Part shown: positions 1 to 12,353 of the stretch, in pieces
Layout of the letters: every line of letters starts with the position of its first letter
Numbering within the stretch: position 1 is the first letter of the stretch
NCBI GenBank assembly: GCA_024305745.1
Contig: JAHRBS010000002.1
Span: forward strand, 1,488,001-1,552,000
Origin: Polyporus tsugae
Taxonomy: Eukaryota > Basidiomycota > Agaricomycetes > Polyporales > Polyporaceae
DNA: 64,000 bases
Direction: 5' to 3'
Program-made: the position numbers and the translations under genes
Notes under the pieces: generated by a model
The model's database searches: none
What the model was told of the DNA's origin: nothing
What the model saw: the letters and a program-made list of their open reading frames with translations, nothing else

Positions 1-42
1 GCCATTAGTATATGAAGCTGACCTCCGAAATCGGTTTTCTAG

Positions 43-282
43 GCTCTCGCAGCCCTCCTGCCACCAAAGAAGCCCGAGATGGATCCCAAGCCTGCGGTCG
101 TGGACGAGGTGCCGTTCGAAGAGAGCGACATCGTCGACGTGCGTGAAACGCCTTTCCCCGCTGGCTCAAACTTCTTTGATCACGCTTCTGGTTTCCAGTT
201 CGGCGAGGGCGACGAAGCCGAGTGGGAGGATGACGAAGACGACGATGACGACGGCATGGAGCCTGAATGCCGCCCTCAATGA
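43..282 (+). CDS. Type I (Ydj1/DNAJA-like) DnaJ co-chaperone, last exon only
   Basis: This is the 3' terminal exon of a gene that begins outside the window. A TAG acceptor at 40-42 opens a frame reading ALAALLPPKK, followed by a VVDEV stretch, an acidic run (EWEDDEDDDDD) and the end ECRPQ. Type I DnaJ proteins (yeast Ydj1, human DNAJA1/2) end the same way: a 'LLP+K' segment after the C-terminal beta-sandwich, a V-D/E-V stretch, an acidic tail and a C-terminal cysteine box. Ydj1 ends CASQ and is farnesylated; here the last four residues are CRPQ, which has the CaaX layout. The J domain and zinc fingers are not visible, so the assignment rests on the tail alone. The gene converges with urease. 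Confidence 0.55.
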   Translation, partial: ALAALLPPKKPEMDPKPAVVDEVPFEESDIVDVRETPFPAGSNFFDHASGFQFGEGDEAEWEDDEDDDDDGMEPECRPQ

Positions 283-862
283 TCCGTACCTTCGATGCTC
301 TCCCCTTCAACCTAATGCTGTCGATATCACCCACTGCGTCGCGTCGCTCACCACTTCATGATTATGACACTAGACCACTAGACGTTCAAAATATTCGGTC
401 AAGGGCTTCTTTGAATCAGCTGGGACCCTACTGTATCAAGTTATCTATTCGGCACATAATCGCATACCCCTAACACACACTCCTCGCTTATGTCTCATCA
501 CATACATGCGGTCATCATCAATATCGAAATATTGTACTGATCTCAGTTTGAGCTCATGGTGCCCAACAAACGTAACCCGGTGACCTGTAGAGCATGCGGG
601 GCCGTGTTCTCCCGGAAGAGGTGGGATTGGATTGATCATGGTGTAGTCGCTACCAGACCTGCATTGGCGAGAGTGGTGTGCTCAGGAACTTGATGGTTGG
701 TTGCCGTAGGGGTAGGGTCTCGGACGCTATGTGTCGTCATTGCGATGGAGGGGGGCGGTGAAAAAAGATGCGTGGCCAAGAAGGAGTTTGGGAAGGAGCA
801 GAATGAATGGGGAACGACCATCTTCGCATCATCGGCATGCAAGTCATCACTGGCCTTTGGTT
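283..862. other. Convergent intergenic region, DnaJ-like / urease
   Basis: About 580 bp between two stop codons facing each other. It should hold both 3' UTRs. The short open frames here have no recognisable content and I see no RNA gene. Confidence 0.5.
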
Positions 863-3800
863 TCAGAATATGTTGTAATACCGCGCAAGAGGGAGTTTCG
901 TCGCAGGCTCGATGTCCATCAGCTCGCCGTCGGCGCGCACTTCGTAGCTCTCGGGGTCGACCTTCATCGCCGGGGTCGCGTTGTTCCACTTCATGTCCTT
1001 CTTTGTCACCTTGCGGCAGCCTTTGACCGCCTCAAAGCGCTTCTTGAGGCCGTACGACGCGACGGTACCGGACGAGATGGACTCTTCCGACACGAACGAC
1101 ACCGAGTTCAGGGCCGCAGACGCAGCGAACACGCCCCACATCGGGCGTCCAATGAAAGGCTGTACCGTCGGGATGGACGCGTTTGCATCGCCCATCTGCA
1201 CACATTCGGAGAGCGCGGGGAGAAAAAGCGGGAGACAGTCAGAGTCAACGAGAGTCGGGACGTCGAAGGAAGGTGGTCGGCGGTAAATGCCTCGAAAGGA
1301 AGACTGGGACGAACCTGTGCCCAGGCAATGACGCCCGACTTGATGACCATCTCCGGCTTGGCGCCAAAGTTCTCCGGCTTCCACAGGACGAGGTCGGCGA
1401 GCATGTCGACAGCCACCTGTCCGACGAGGTGGCTGATACCGTGGGTAATCGCGCTGGACGTGCACACCGTGAGTCAACGAGCACCAGAAAGGAACGCAAG
1501 CTCTATCAGGAGGTCGGCGTCACGGTCACTTACGGGTTGATGGTGTACTTGGAAATGTAGCGTTTGACCCTGCCGTTGTCATGCCCTTCTTGGTCTCCCA
1601 AGGCGGTGAGGGGCCCACGGAATTCGCGCATCTTGCTGGCAGTCCGCCAGGTCCTGCTAATCACCTCGCCGACGCGGCCCATGGCCTGCGAATCGGAGCT
1701 AATCATGGAGATGGCGCCAGTGTCATGCAGCACATCTTCCGCTGCCACGGTCTCCGCGCGGATCCGCGACTCAGCGAAGGCAAGGTCCTCGGGTATAGAC
1801 TTGTCCAGGTGGTGGCACACCATAAGCATCTGTCAAATGCCAGGTCAGCGTGAGCGCATATATGCATGAAGACTCATAAGAACCCTACGTCTAGATGCTC
1901 GTCCAACGTGTTAACGGTATATGGCCGGGTGGGGTTGGTTGAAGACGGAAGGACATTATGCAAACCGCAGACGACGATGATGTCCGGAGCATGTCCTCCA
2001 CCTGCACAAGGGGTCAACCGGTCAACCCAGGCCGGCATCATGCGTACAAGACGTACCAGCGCCTTCAGTGTGGTATGTATGTATAGTACGGCCCCCGAAC
2101 GCAGCGATTGTACCTGAAAACGTCTCCGTGTAAGTGGCGGAGCACGTAACCAGGAAGAAAATAGACCGACTCTCGACGAATCCGCTTTCGTTCAACGTGT
2201 CCGTGTGAATGTTCACTTGCACGTCGTACTTGTCGCCGACGTCAAGGGCGCTCACAATCGCCGACGGCGTCGTGCCCCAATCCTCATGCAACTTGAGCCC
2301 GGCGGCGCCTGCTCTGACGATATCCTCCAGCGCATCAACGCCAGTGTCGTTGCCCTTGCCGGTGAACGCGAAGTTCATCGAAAGCCCGTCCGTCGCGGCG
2401 AGCATGTGGCGCATGTAGAATGGGCTGGGGGTGCACGTTGTGGCATTCGTGCCCGAACTGGGACCCGTGCCGCCCCCTATCATTGTGGTCGTGCCCGACG
2501 CAAGTGCCTCTGTGACCTGCTGGGGGCAGATGTAATGGCAATGGGCATCGATGGCACCGGCGGTGACAATGAGCTTCTCGCCTGCGATCGCCTCCGTCGC
2601 CGAGCCGACGACCAGGTCCGGATGAACGCCAGCCATGATATCAGGGTTTCCAGCCTTCCCGATACCCTTGATCTTGCCGTCTTTGACTCCGATGTCGGCC
2701 TGTTGAGGCGTCAGCAACGTCCTCGCGGCGCATATATGCAGTCAATCTGTCAACATACCTTGTAGATGCCGGACCAATCCACAATAAGGGCGTTTGTGAT
2801 CACCAAGTCGAGTGTATCGGCAGCGGACCGGCCTGTTGCCTGGCCCATACCCTCGCGGATGGTCTTGCCTGATGACTTGTTCAAGACTTTCATGAGCTCG
2901 GCGGACCAGGTACTCACCTCCCCCAAACTTCACCTCATCTCCGTAGACGGTCTGTGACGTATGACATTAGGGTGTTGTATATGACAATGAACCATCCACG
3001 ACTCACCTCGTCGCGTTCAACCTCTATCCAGAGTGCAGTGTCGCCAAGGCGCACCCTGTCGCCGACAGTTGGACCAAACATTGCGACGTACGCATCCCGG
3101 CCAATATCCGTATCCTCGGATACTTCCAGCGCGCCGAGCTCGGAGAGGTGACCAAACCCCTTCTGAACGAGGTTCTGCACGATCTCCTCCGTCCGCGACC
3201 AGTTAACAACCCCCGTGGCCAGACGATTACCCCCAGTGATTATCTTTGCCCCCGCGATCGCACAGAGCATCACCGTCTTCGTGTCCCCGGGCTCGAACCG
3301 AACCGCGGTCCCGGCAGCGATGTCGAGACGCTTGCCGTATGCCCTCCCGCGGTCGAAGGACAGCGCAGAATTGGTCTCGATGAAATGGTAGTGGGAGCCA
3401 ACTTGGATTGGGCGGTCGCCGTTGTTCGTGACGCGCAACCTGACGCGCTCCCGCCCCCGGTTTATTCGAATCCTGTCTTGCTTGACGACGACTGCGCCCG
3501 GGGCGTTCTCACTGGAGTACTCGGCTGCGCTGACGACGGGGAAGACGTCGTTCGAGGGGATGGGCAGGAAGGAGCCGTACAGCGCTGCGTCGAGGTCTCC
3601 GTCTTCAGTGCAGATGGGATCGTGCACGGTGACAAGGAACACACTGATGGTGTTTCGAGTCCGAGTCCGGGGACAACGCCAGGGATACACGCTCAGTGTA
3701 CATACACACTCAATGACGCAACGGACTTACCCGTCGACAAAGGTGCCTTCGACTTGAATTTCATGCAGAAGCACAGAAACACCAGGCAAGACGTGCCTGC

Positions 3801-4058
3801 GCCCGAGCATAGTCTTCCCATGCTGCATTAACTCTGCGACTGAATGCTTGCCATCCCTTATGCGTTCTTGAAGCTGCGACGCGATGAGGGCTACGGCCTC
3901 TGTTTGATTGAGCTGCAGGCCGCGCGCAAGGCGCTTTTGGGCAAGAAACCCAGCCTGACCGCATACACTTGTCAAACCGGGTCCGAAGACACTTCGCGCG
4001 GAAGATAACGTACCTGATGAATGAGTAGCTTCGCCTCCTCTCTAGGAGATATTCGCAT
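863..4058 (-). CDS. Urease (single-chain fungal type, gamma-beta-alpha fusion)
   Basis: Nickel enzyme that hydrolyses urea to ammonia and carbamate, in the cytosol. The start at 4058 gives [15 protein letters not shown], then an intron, then [12 protein letters not shown]: the gamma domain. The beta domain ([10 protein letters not shown]) and the alpha domain ([14 protein letters not shown]) follow in order, so the three bacterial subunits are fused as usual in fungi and plants (about 840 residues). Nickel and catalytic residues are all present: HCH in [13 protein letters not shown], the lysine to be carbamylated in GLKLHEDWG, the His of NIHTD, the His of the HTYHTEGAG stretch, the flap CHH in [10 protein letters not shown], and the Asp of [10 protein letters not shown]. 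The end is [10 protein letters not shown] followed by TGA. At least eight short introns interrupt it. It needs accessory proteins (UreD/F/G type), none of which lie in the window. Confidence 0.97.
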
Positions 4059-5247
4059 GGTTTCCGCCCGAGGTGGTTGTGCGGAGGCTAACGGGAATTA
4101 GGAGTATTTCACCGGGTGACGGACCCAAGCGTGGGCGGTGTTTGAAGAACTGGCGTCGTCTTCCACAAAGTGGACGAGGCGAGGTGTACTCAGGGTGTAC
4201 TCCTGAAGACATGCGGATGGGGACTTGGCAGGTTTCTCGCCCGCCAGCATCGAGGAGATAAGAGAGCGGAAGAATTGAGCTGAGATAAGGCAAGCGACTG
4301 ATTGGATTGAGTTGATGCCTCGAGGCGGCGCTCCCCACGACGAACGTCAGTTGAAGACCAGAGTCCGCCACTCTCGTCTCCTCGTCCCACCTCCTATATT
4401 ATTCGCACTATGACACTCTCCGCTGCCATTCTGCTGCTCTGTCTCAACCTGGTTTTCTTAGATATTTGGTCGGGTGGACCCAAGTTTGACCCTTCTTCGG
4501 CATGACCCGACCGATCGGCCGGAAACAACTCAAAACTGTCCAGCATCCACCAAGGCAAGAACGGACGTGTCGGGGGTGGATAGGGAGGAGGTCTGGCTAA
4601 GGGCTAGATTGTTTATTGTGGGCGAAACTTACACTGTAAGTCATACTCAAGTCTATCCAGCTAATTGTGCGAGCCTGCATGATTCCCGATTTTTCTCACA
4701 CGAACATGCATTCTTGTCGCACATCTCCGTATTCCCGTGTTTCCGGGTTTGGGATGCTCTGAATATCTGCGCAACGTGTTAGCAGCGGTGGCAACGCCGT
4801 TGGATGCATATCATGATGAACAGTTGAGGATGGAAAGAAGGCTTTGCAAACACGTCGGAAGCTCGGACAGCTGCCTTTGGTTGCTTGGGACTGCTGACGA
4901 GTCATACAGCTCCGGCATTTTGTCATGCACTGCCCAACATAGGGCCGAGGATGGACAGGCTTAGTGGATGGCGGTGCCAGAGCAGCGGCCAGCCTTCATT
5001 GACTCGCAGTTGAGGCGCCCGGCATTCTCCGGGAGTTACATTTTAGGGTGCGTTCTCACGTGGCGTGGCGCTGCCTGCGATATTATACCCCGCGCTTTGT
5101 GTCGACGGAACGGTGCACTCTTTGTCCGTCTCCGTCTCCGCCTTCGTCTCTCTCTCCCACCTTCTGCCCCGTATCTTCTACATGTCTTGCGCCGCCCTCC
5201 TTCGTCCGCCGACAGAACCGCTCTCTTTCGGTCCTCGGAAACGCACC
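4059..5247. other. Divergent promoter region, urease / unknown gene
   Basis: About 1.2 kb between the urease start (-) and the start of the next gene (+). The right end is CT-rich with a possible TATA motif (TATTATACC near 5080), typical of a fungal core promoter and 5' UTR. No convincing gene is seen. Confidence 0.4.
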
Positions 5248-5862
5248 ATGTCGTTCTCCACTCCGACCTCCTACAAAGCCGCGCGCACTCCCCTTCGCCG
5301 CACCGGCTCCTACCTTTCCCTAGCCGACATGCAAGCCGCGGATTACGCGCCACTCTACGGACGAGAAGGGCCAACTAGGACCTATACCGCCGTTGACAGT
5401 CTTGTCATCGGCCACTACGACACCCGCATGCGCAAGCGACGGACACCACCCTGCCGCGCGCCGATCGTACACGTGACGCCCGCGGCCACCCTTCCCCACC
5501 CTTCCCCACCACCCCATGTCCACCTATCCTCATCCCGGCGCAATCCTTCTCGCCCGCGCCGCTCCTCGCCCCTTGCCCCAGTGCAGTATCCCATGCCGGA
5601 GCGGCCCTCTCTACCATGCACCAAGAAGAGGGAGCCCGACCTCTACCGCACGGCGATCGAGACGCGCATGCGCTTGTCGCCGGCCGGCCGTAACATCCTG
5701 AACATGGGCCCGCGGATAGCGATGTCCATTTTTTCAGCCACGGAAGCCCTCGAAAGCCTCGTTGCTGCGCAGTGCGACTGGGACATGTCAGATGTGGCGA
5801 TGGACGCCTCATGGGTGGATATGCCCCAGGATGACTGGGAAATGGTGGAACGCGACGCGTAA
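5248..5862 (+). CDS. Unrecognised basic protein with acidic Trp-rich C-terminus
   Basis: Single open frame of 204 residues if started at the ATG at 5248 (MSFSTPTSYKAART). The same frame stays open upstream to 5065, but that part reads as CT-rich leader, so I prefer the internal ATG. The N-terminal half is basic, Ser/Pro/Arg-rich and probably disordered, with a Pro/His run encoded by a CCCTTCCCCACC duplication near 5490. The end carries a compact segment (LSPAGRNILNMG) and an acidic motif with tryptophans (ASWVDMPQDDWEMVERDA). No family is recognised. The acidic Trp-containing tail could be a short protein-interaction motif; that is a guess. Unusually for this window, no intron is needed. Confidence 0.6.
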   Translation: MSFSTPTSYKAARTPLRRTGSYLSLADMQAADYAPLYGREGPTRTYTAVDSLVIGHYDTRMRKRRTPPCRAPIVHVTPAATLPHPSPPPHVHLSSSRRNPSRPRRSSPLAPVQYPMPERPSLPCTKKREPDLYRTAIETRMRLSPAGRNILNMGPRIAMSIFSATEALESLVAAQCDWDMSDVAMDASWVDMPQDDWEMVERDA

Positions 5863-7359
5863 GCACCTCCCCGCAGCACGTACGGCCCTCTTCGCATTCT
5901 CGCGGCCGAGGGAAGCTCGTCTTTACTTACGGAGGAGGCTCGCACGCCGACGCGACATATCGGCCGTTTCTGGTGGACGAAACCTCGGTAGTCGTGACAT
6001 CACTCGATCGATTCTCGATTCTCATGCGTCGGATTTCTCACTGTTCTTCTATTTCATATGGGTTTTTATTGGCCAGTCGGTGGGGCTCCTTGGTCATAAT
6101 TTCGGAAGCATTATTGGACGCTGTACTTAGTATACGGGCTGCACGCGATGCTCCCATCCTGTAGTAAATTGTACATCACATCACTGTTACTGTATTTCAG
6201 CCATGCGCTATCACCTCCGTTACTAAATGTATCCCAGCATGATGTGTGCATTACTGCGACTTTCATGATGACCCTTATGGAAAACGCGCGCGAGCGTTGA
6301 GTCCAGAGCCCTTGACGAACGGAATATTATTATGCCGGCCTCCTAGAACATCCGAGATCCGAAGAGTTTCCTTGTCGCAGAAAGTCTGACAAGGTCACTG
6401 TGTAAGTAGTGTAAAGACGTACCTAGTTCCTCTTGGGGAGGCCAGCCGTTTAGGCCAAGTATTTTCAATTTGGCCCTGCGGGACAAACCGACACCGACAG
6501 TTCTAGCACCACGGTCCACAATGGGCATGCGGAGTAGTAAATTTTTAGCGTCAGTTCAGTTGTGGCTGTGGCGGGTTCTGGACTTCTCTTCTCTCTATCC
6601 CTCCACTGGCCTGGCAGTGGCCAGGCTAATCAGTACTAGTCACTCCCTCGTTCTATAAGCATCCTTATCCCTAACCAGAGCCATACATGATTGGCGACAA
6701 CCCGATAATGATAGGGTCATGCTTCGAGATCTCGAGACTCGAGCCCCCGGGTTCCGGAGGGTCTTCGGTGTCACAGGTACTTACGCCGCGTGCCACTCCC
6801 AGGAACGAACTTGTACGCTCCACGGCGGCCGCCCTCGCTGACTATTGCCAGTCGCGCTGTGAGATGGGTCGAGAACGGTGTATTCTTTCCACCGTCGTGT
6901 TGCCCAATGCCAATAGACTCACATGAGTGTGTCTCGGCGGCCACGGTAAACTAATACAGGTTGCTGAAGACGATAATTTTCCGGCTTCAGATTCCATATT
7001 AATGCGAGTCGACTCACAGCTCAACAGGACACCCGGCATAGTAGACAACGATGCGTCCAAGATATGTGGGCCACCAAGTGGCCACCATCGGTCGTCAGTA
7101 AGTAGAGCGCCACGATCCGCTAGCCTGCTTATGTAGTGCGGATATGTGCTGTCTCGTGTTCTGGTCGACTGACCGACGGTCCATATGGACGTTGCCAAGT
7201 GCTCGCCCATCTGTCCTTGTTCGCTTGTTATGATGCACATGGAATACTTAGCGCAGCTTCACACATCACCTCACCTCAAACTACAAAAGCCTGCAAGGCG
7301 TCGTCAAGGGAAGCCAGCAGACTCCCTCCTCTTCACCTGTCTTCCAGAGCTCCCCAAAC
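5863..7359. other. Intergenic, no gene recognised
   Basis: About 1.5 kb. Scattered short frames on both strands lack homology that I can recognise and lack consistent splice signals. A small perfect hairpin (GCCTGGC, 4 nt loop, GCCAGGC) lies near 6607-6625. The last few hundred bases before 7360 should contain the thaumatin-like gene promoter; a 5' leader rich in CTCC/CTTC precedes the ATG. Confidence 0.4.
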
Positions 7360-8616
7360 ATGAAGGTCCTTTCTGCTGTCGTCACTCTCGCCATCGCTGC
7401 GACCGCGTCGGCGCGTACGTTCACGGTGTACAACCACTGCCCATTCACTATCTGGTATGGTCTCCCACTTGATTGGACATTGGTGACATGAACTGACCAA
7501 CGTCCTACAGGCCTGCTGTACGTCCTGCCATGCGGTAGTGCCGTTTGTTAGCGCGGTACTGAATTCTCCCGTAGATCTTCACCGACCTCCACGCCGGCAC
7601 TGCGACGCCCAGCCACACGACTGGGTGAGATATTTTGTTTCCTGTCGCGTATCCCACAGCACAGCTCACTCGCCTCACAGCTGGTCCCAGGCTGCACACA
7701 AGTCCGTCTCGTTCAGCGTGCCCAACAACTGGGTGGCTGGTCGTATCTGGGTTCGTACCAGGCCTCACTTCCGCATGCAAGTACGTCAACCCGCTCACCA
7801 TTTCATGACATACAGGCTCGTCGCGACTGCGACTTCAGCAAGACCCAAGGCCCCAACTCTTGCTTGGATGGAGGTTGCAACGGTGGTCTTGTCTGCGACC
7901 CGCACACTGGCACTGTGCGTAAAAACTGATTTTCGCCGAGTCTAGCAAGTTTCCAAACTCATCTTCTATGTCTGCAGGGCGTTCCGCCTGCGACTGTCGC
8001 TGAGTTTACTCTCGGCTTCAACGGAGGCTTGGACAACTACGATGGTGCGCGAAACGTCTTGCCTTGATCATTTCTCGCCTTTTGACACGAAAACCCCGCA
8101 GTGTCCCTGGTCGATGGCTACAACTTGCCCGTGAGGATCAGCAACAACAAGGGCTGCCCCGTTGCCGACTGCCCGGTCGACCTCGGCCCCAACTGTAAGC
8201 CTTGTCAGCTCATTCCCGGCACGGCTCCCTGAACTTTTCTCGTCCGATGAACACAGGCCCCGCGCCCCTCAAGGGCCCCTTCGACAAGTCCGGTTTCCCC
8301 GTCGGCTGCAAGTCTGCCTGCCTTGCTGGCCTCGGCGGTCCCATCTGTGAGTTACTCTCGTGTTCATCTCCAGCGACCGGCGCAGAGTTCGCCTGACGTC
8401 TGTCCGCGTCTCTCCACAGCCGACAACCACGACTGCTGCACGGGCTCACACCACACAGCCGCGACGTGCCCGCCGTCCGGCGTTGACTACTACTCGTACT
8501 TCAAGAGCCACTGCCCCCGTTCGTACGCGTACGCGTACGACGAGTCGAGCGGCACTGCTCTCTTCACCTGCCCGGGGAGCTACGAGGCCGACTACACCAT
8601 CACCTTCTGCCCATGA
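7360..8616 (+). CDS. Secreted thaumatin-like protein
   Basis: Extracellular thaumatin-fold protein; fungal members are usually linked to glucan binding or hydrolysis and cell-wall remodelling. The spliced product has a signal peptide (MKVLSAVVTLAIAATASA), the family opening FTVYNHCPFTIWPAIFTDLHAG, and many paired cysteines (DCCTGSHHTAATCPP, YFKSHCPRSYAYAYDE, ending TFCP). The acidic-cleft (REDDD-type) residues appear conserved: Arg in AGRIWARRDC, Glu in VAEFTLGFNGG, and Asp in LDNYDVSLVDGYNLPV. Length is about 250 residues, normal for the large class. About seven introns are needed. One exon is only 7 nt (7511-7517) and supplies part of the conserved WPA. Frame and conserved motifs agree across every junction, so the model is solid. 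Confidence 0.95.
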
Positions 8617-11600
8617 GGAGCCCCGCGCGCGCGCGTCGTGTCGTTCGTCGAATAGCGGAACACTTTATTTATTTGGAGGGACAGGATTGAATGCATGCGT
8701 CCTTTGTGAAACTACTCATTGTACGATGAACTGCACCGGATGTTCTGATGTTTGTTCGAATTGCTGTAAGCGTAACTTATTGGATGCCAACTCCGTCTCT
8801 GACAATGTTATTGACGTCGTCTGGTTGTGCGAATGCGTCTCGAAGTACGCATCGAAGCGGTGGACATTTGGATGAGCCTCCAGCCTCGGTGAGGTTACCC
8901 GAGGGTTTGATTACACGTGTTTATCGGACAGTTAGGCGGCCGGTTAGGTTCCGCCCTCTACTCTTCGCTCTTGACCACAATGTCGCCCTCGTGTTGACTC
9001 CAGTTATGCTTGAATTTGTCAAGTGACCCAAGTCTATCGGATTCGCGACCCAACCGAACTGCCGCCTATAACAGCATGCATACAGCTTGACGTAGGTGTG
9101 CTTAGGTATGCGTTGCGGAACTATTCAGCCCACTTTCCAAACCGACGAGCCGCTTGACAGCGCCATGTGGTCCATAATCCAAATCTCACCGATTACTCAT
9201 TGCCCAGAATGATATGCTCACCCTTGGCGCAAAGCTCACCCTTCATTCCCATTGAGTAAGCTCGCCATCCTTCCTTCGACGTTGTCGGTACTCAAACGTT
9301 CCGTTCCGTCTCTTCCCCCCCAGCGGCGGACTCCGCTTGTTTTCCCCTGGACGTATCCGCATGTATGCTACGTATGGGAATGTGATTTCGACCTTTGTCG
9401 ACAGAACAAGGGTTGAATAAGTCGTAGGGTTCAATCAGGTGCGCATGTATAATTGTCTGGTTATTCAGAATCGGCACTCATGGGCCGATCATCGCCAACA
9501 GTGGACGCGGACATCTGCCCTCAAAGCTCTCTTCCATGAACAATGCGCTTACACTTGAGAGACTCATATTGTGCAACCTTCACTCGGATCGTTTTATCTA
9601 CCGGCGGACGCGCGTGCCTCGTGGCCCTTTCTTATCCTGTCAACACTTCAACTCAAGCTGCCAAATTGTTGCGGTGACGATGCTGCAGAAAGTCAATTTC
9701 CAGACCCATTCAGTCACGGATAGGACGCGAACGCGGGCTCATGCTTGCGAACACCGGAGTCATTCCTCTCGCGATGTATCACACAACGTGCGAACAACGC
9801 GTGCTGCTTTTCCTTCTTAGGTGCATGCTTCCGGCTTCAATTGGGCCCACGTCGCTGATAGACCCCCTAGACTTCCAAAGACTACCACCTGGTCGACCCG
9901 TCGGCTAATACGTTCCACGCAGTGTGACGGCAAGGGGCGAGGCAGGCATGAGATATCACGTCCTTCGCTTGCGCATATTCACTCATTCGCCGTCACCCAT
10001 ATGCTAATCTGGGTCCGGCACCTATTTAACATTTGGTCAAGCGTCCTCCTTGACATCCGTCCTCGTGCACTTGCTTCCCGGCTTGTCAATGTCAACGTGC
10101 TGGCGTTTTCGTAGGATCGTTCCGGGAAATGCTCCCGCGACGTGCCGGTGCAGTAAGCCGCTCGTTTCTAATTTTCCCCTTCACCTACCAAGTTCTCGGG
10201 ATATCTCAAGGCTCTGTCATCCCGCCGCACCAGTCTTCGTGCCTGCTGGTCGGAAAGAAAGCGGTCCCGTTCAGTGGCGTGGAGGGTGGGACGTCGGGCT
10301 CTCTAGAAGGGGGATCTCACCTCCCCGAACCTGGCATCACCACAAGCCCCGGGAAATACTGCGTCACCTTGCCGGCGCCGTCTCGACGAATCCGCAAAGA
10401 CACTGGCTGCTGGGAGGGAAACGCAATTCCAGCCCTTATTTCGGGATGGCGCTGTTGTGCATGGCAGGTGAGTTGCTCAGTACTCTCCACTCCAAGCACG
10501 CCCATGAGCAGATGTCCTAGTGACGTCCTGGTAACGTCCCTTCAACTCGGGAGGGTGCCTAGGGAAGCCGGTGACTGATATCCCACGCTCAGTGGGTTCT
10601 AGGCATCGGCGCTCGTTGGCGGGGCGTTTGGTTCTTCCTTTTCACCACGCTGGCCCGAAATACCTCTACCAACCACCGGTATTTCTTTACGCCTAGTTGT
10701 CGGTAAGTAGTCCCCCAAATGGCCAGAGCCTTCCGAACCAACTGGCTCAGAACGCTGTCGGTGGGTTCGTAGGCAGCATCGAGAACGGTGGATGGTTCCC
10801 TTCGCTGATCGCGCCAGGCAACGTTATCCAAGTTATGTAACGTTTCGTCGGTAGTGACTAGCGGTCTGTGTAACATTCACGGAGGTCGCATAAACACCCT
10901 GAAATTCTCCCCGCTTGCAGACATGTTCATGGCGCGAAACATTTCCGATTCTAGACGTCTTGGGGAAGAGGCTGGGAAGAGGTACGTCAAACCCTCAGCG
11001 TGTTCGGGTTCTAGCGGTGACTTCTGGACAGGTCCTAAACAATCCTTCAATTCCCGCCTCATTTAACCGAGACAATGCGCCTGACGCCGTGTACGTCCGT
11101 CTGCAACAGTACTACCCACTGACATCAGCGTTTGGCCAAGCCGCTGGGAGAGCGCCATGCAGGCTTCATCTCTGTCCTCGGGACGATCCAGTTCAGCTGA
11201 CTGAGCCGCGTGTAGAAGGTAATGTCCGCCACTCTATGCGCCTTTGCTTCTCTGCGGGGAATTGCACAACGCCGTCACGGTTCCAGTGTCTTGGTTAGGG
11301 CATTCAGCGCACTGTACCCGTGATTCTTATCATCTCATTCTCGCAATACCCACCCTTCGTGCCTTGTCGTCAAAGGTGCGGTTGGGGGCATACCGTCTTT
11401 ATGGTCCAGAATGAAGTTATCCATTGGGACACTACACATCCAGCGGCTTGGCGGGCGCCGTAGTTTGAGATCACTATGGTCCCAAGCCGGCAAAACCCCC
11501 TTCCAGAAAGTGCATGGACAGCTTCACTGCCGTCCAGTCCACACTCAATGGGACGTCGATTTAGCGGCCCAGAACGAGTCTTCGGGAGCCCTGAATTACA

Positions 11601-12353
11601 GCGCGAGATGTCAGTTGTGTCTGGCGTTAGAAGGCCAGAATCAATCGATCATGGTTGCGTCTTTAGGGTGCGAAGTTGGTGCGAAGAGAGACCACCCCGG
11701 CCGTCAACATATACGTGTCTGACGTGCCACGGGAACTAAAACCGATGGCACAGACGACTGTCCCGCGGAGCACGTCAAGTTAAAGCTTATGAGGGGCGTG
11801 CCGTCACCCGGAGCCTGGATGTTGGAAACCATACGGCAGGACGGGCTCCGGGGGGACAGTCTCAAGCTGATGCCTCATAATTGCGATAGTAGCCAACGGC
11901 CGAGAGCTGCGTACTGTCCAGGTGACAATGTGCCCTGATATCTACCGGAAGACGGGTCCGTCGGATGATTGAATGCCGACGCCAGGTGACTATCGAGCGA
12001 GTTGAGAGACAGGAGCTAAAGAGGAGAAGCGAGAGTCTATACAAACTGGTACATGCACGGGACAATTAAGCAAGAGCGATGACGAGGACATGTCGCATTT
12101 TGATTACGGCCCCCGCCGCATTCTCGGAGACGGAGTGGGCACGATGTGTGGCGAGACTTTGAATGCTCATGCGGAGCGGCGCTGTGGGATGCGTTGAAGG
12201 CGACTGGTCCCGCGAGTTGCAGCGTTCCTACACGGCCCTGAGTGCGTTCTCTAGGGGTGCAGCCATTTCTTCGGGATTCCCGATCCAACGGACTATGCCG
12301 TCTTTTGGAGTGATGATAAACGCTGGGGAGGGTGGGAGAGCAAGGGGGTGATA
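8617..12353. other. Gene-poor stretch, nothing recognised
   Basis: 3.7 kb without a gene I can support. Frames up to about 150 codons occur (10129-10578 +, 10589-10876 -, 11411-11739 +), but their translations look random, they overlap other frames freely and show no splice-supported continuity. A (CG)n-rich patch follows the thaumatin-like stop. No terminal repeats, reverse transcriptase or transposase motifs were seen. It could be degenerated transposon or gene sequence. Confidence 0.4.

Noticed and set aside
5065..5247. Upstream extension of the protein at 5248
   Set aside because: The stretch is CT-rich leader-like sequence with a TATA-like motif just before it; the internal ATG fits better.
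10129..10578. 150-codon plus-strand frame
   Set aside because: Composition looks random and overlapping frames are equally open; no splice-supported extension.
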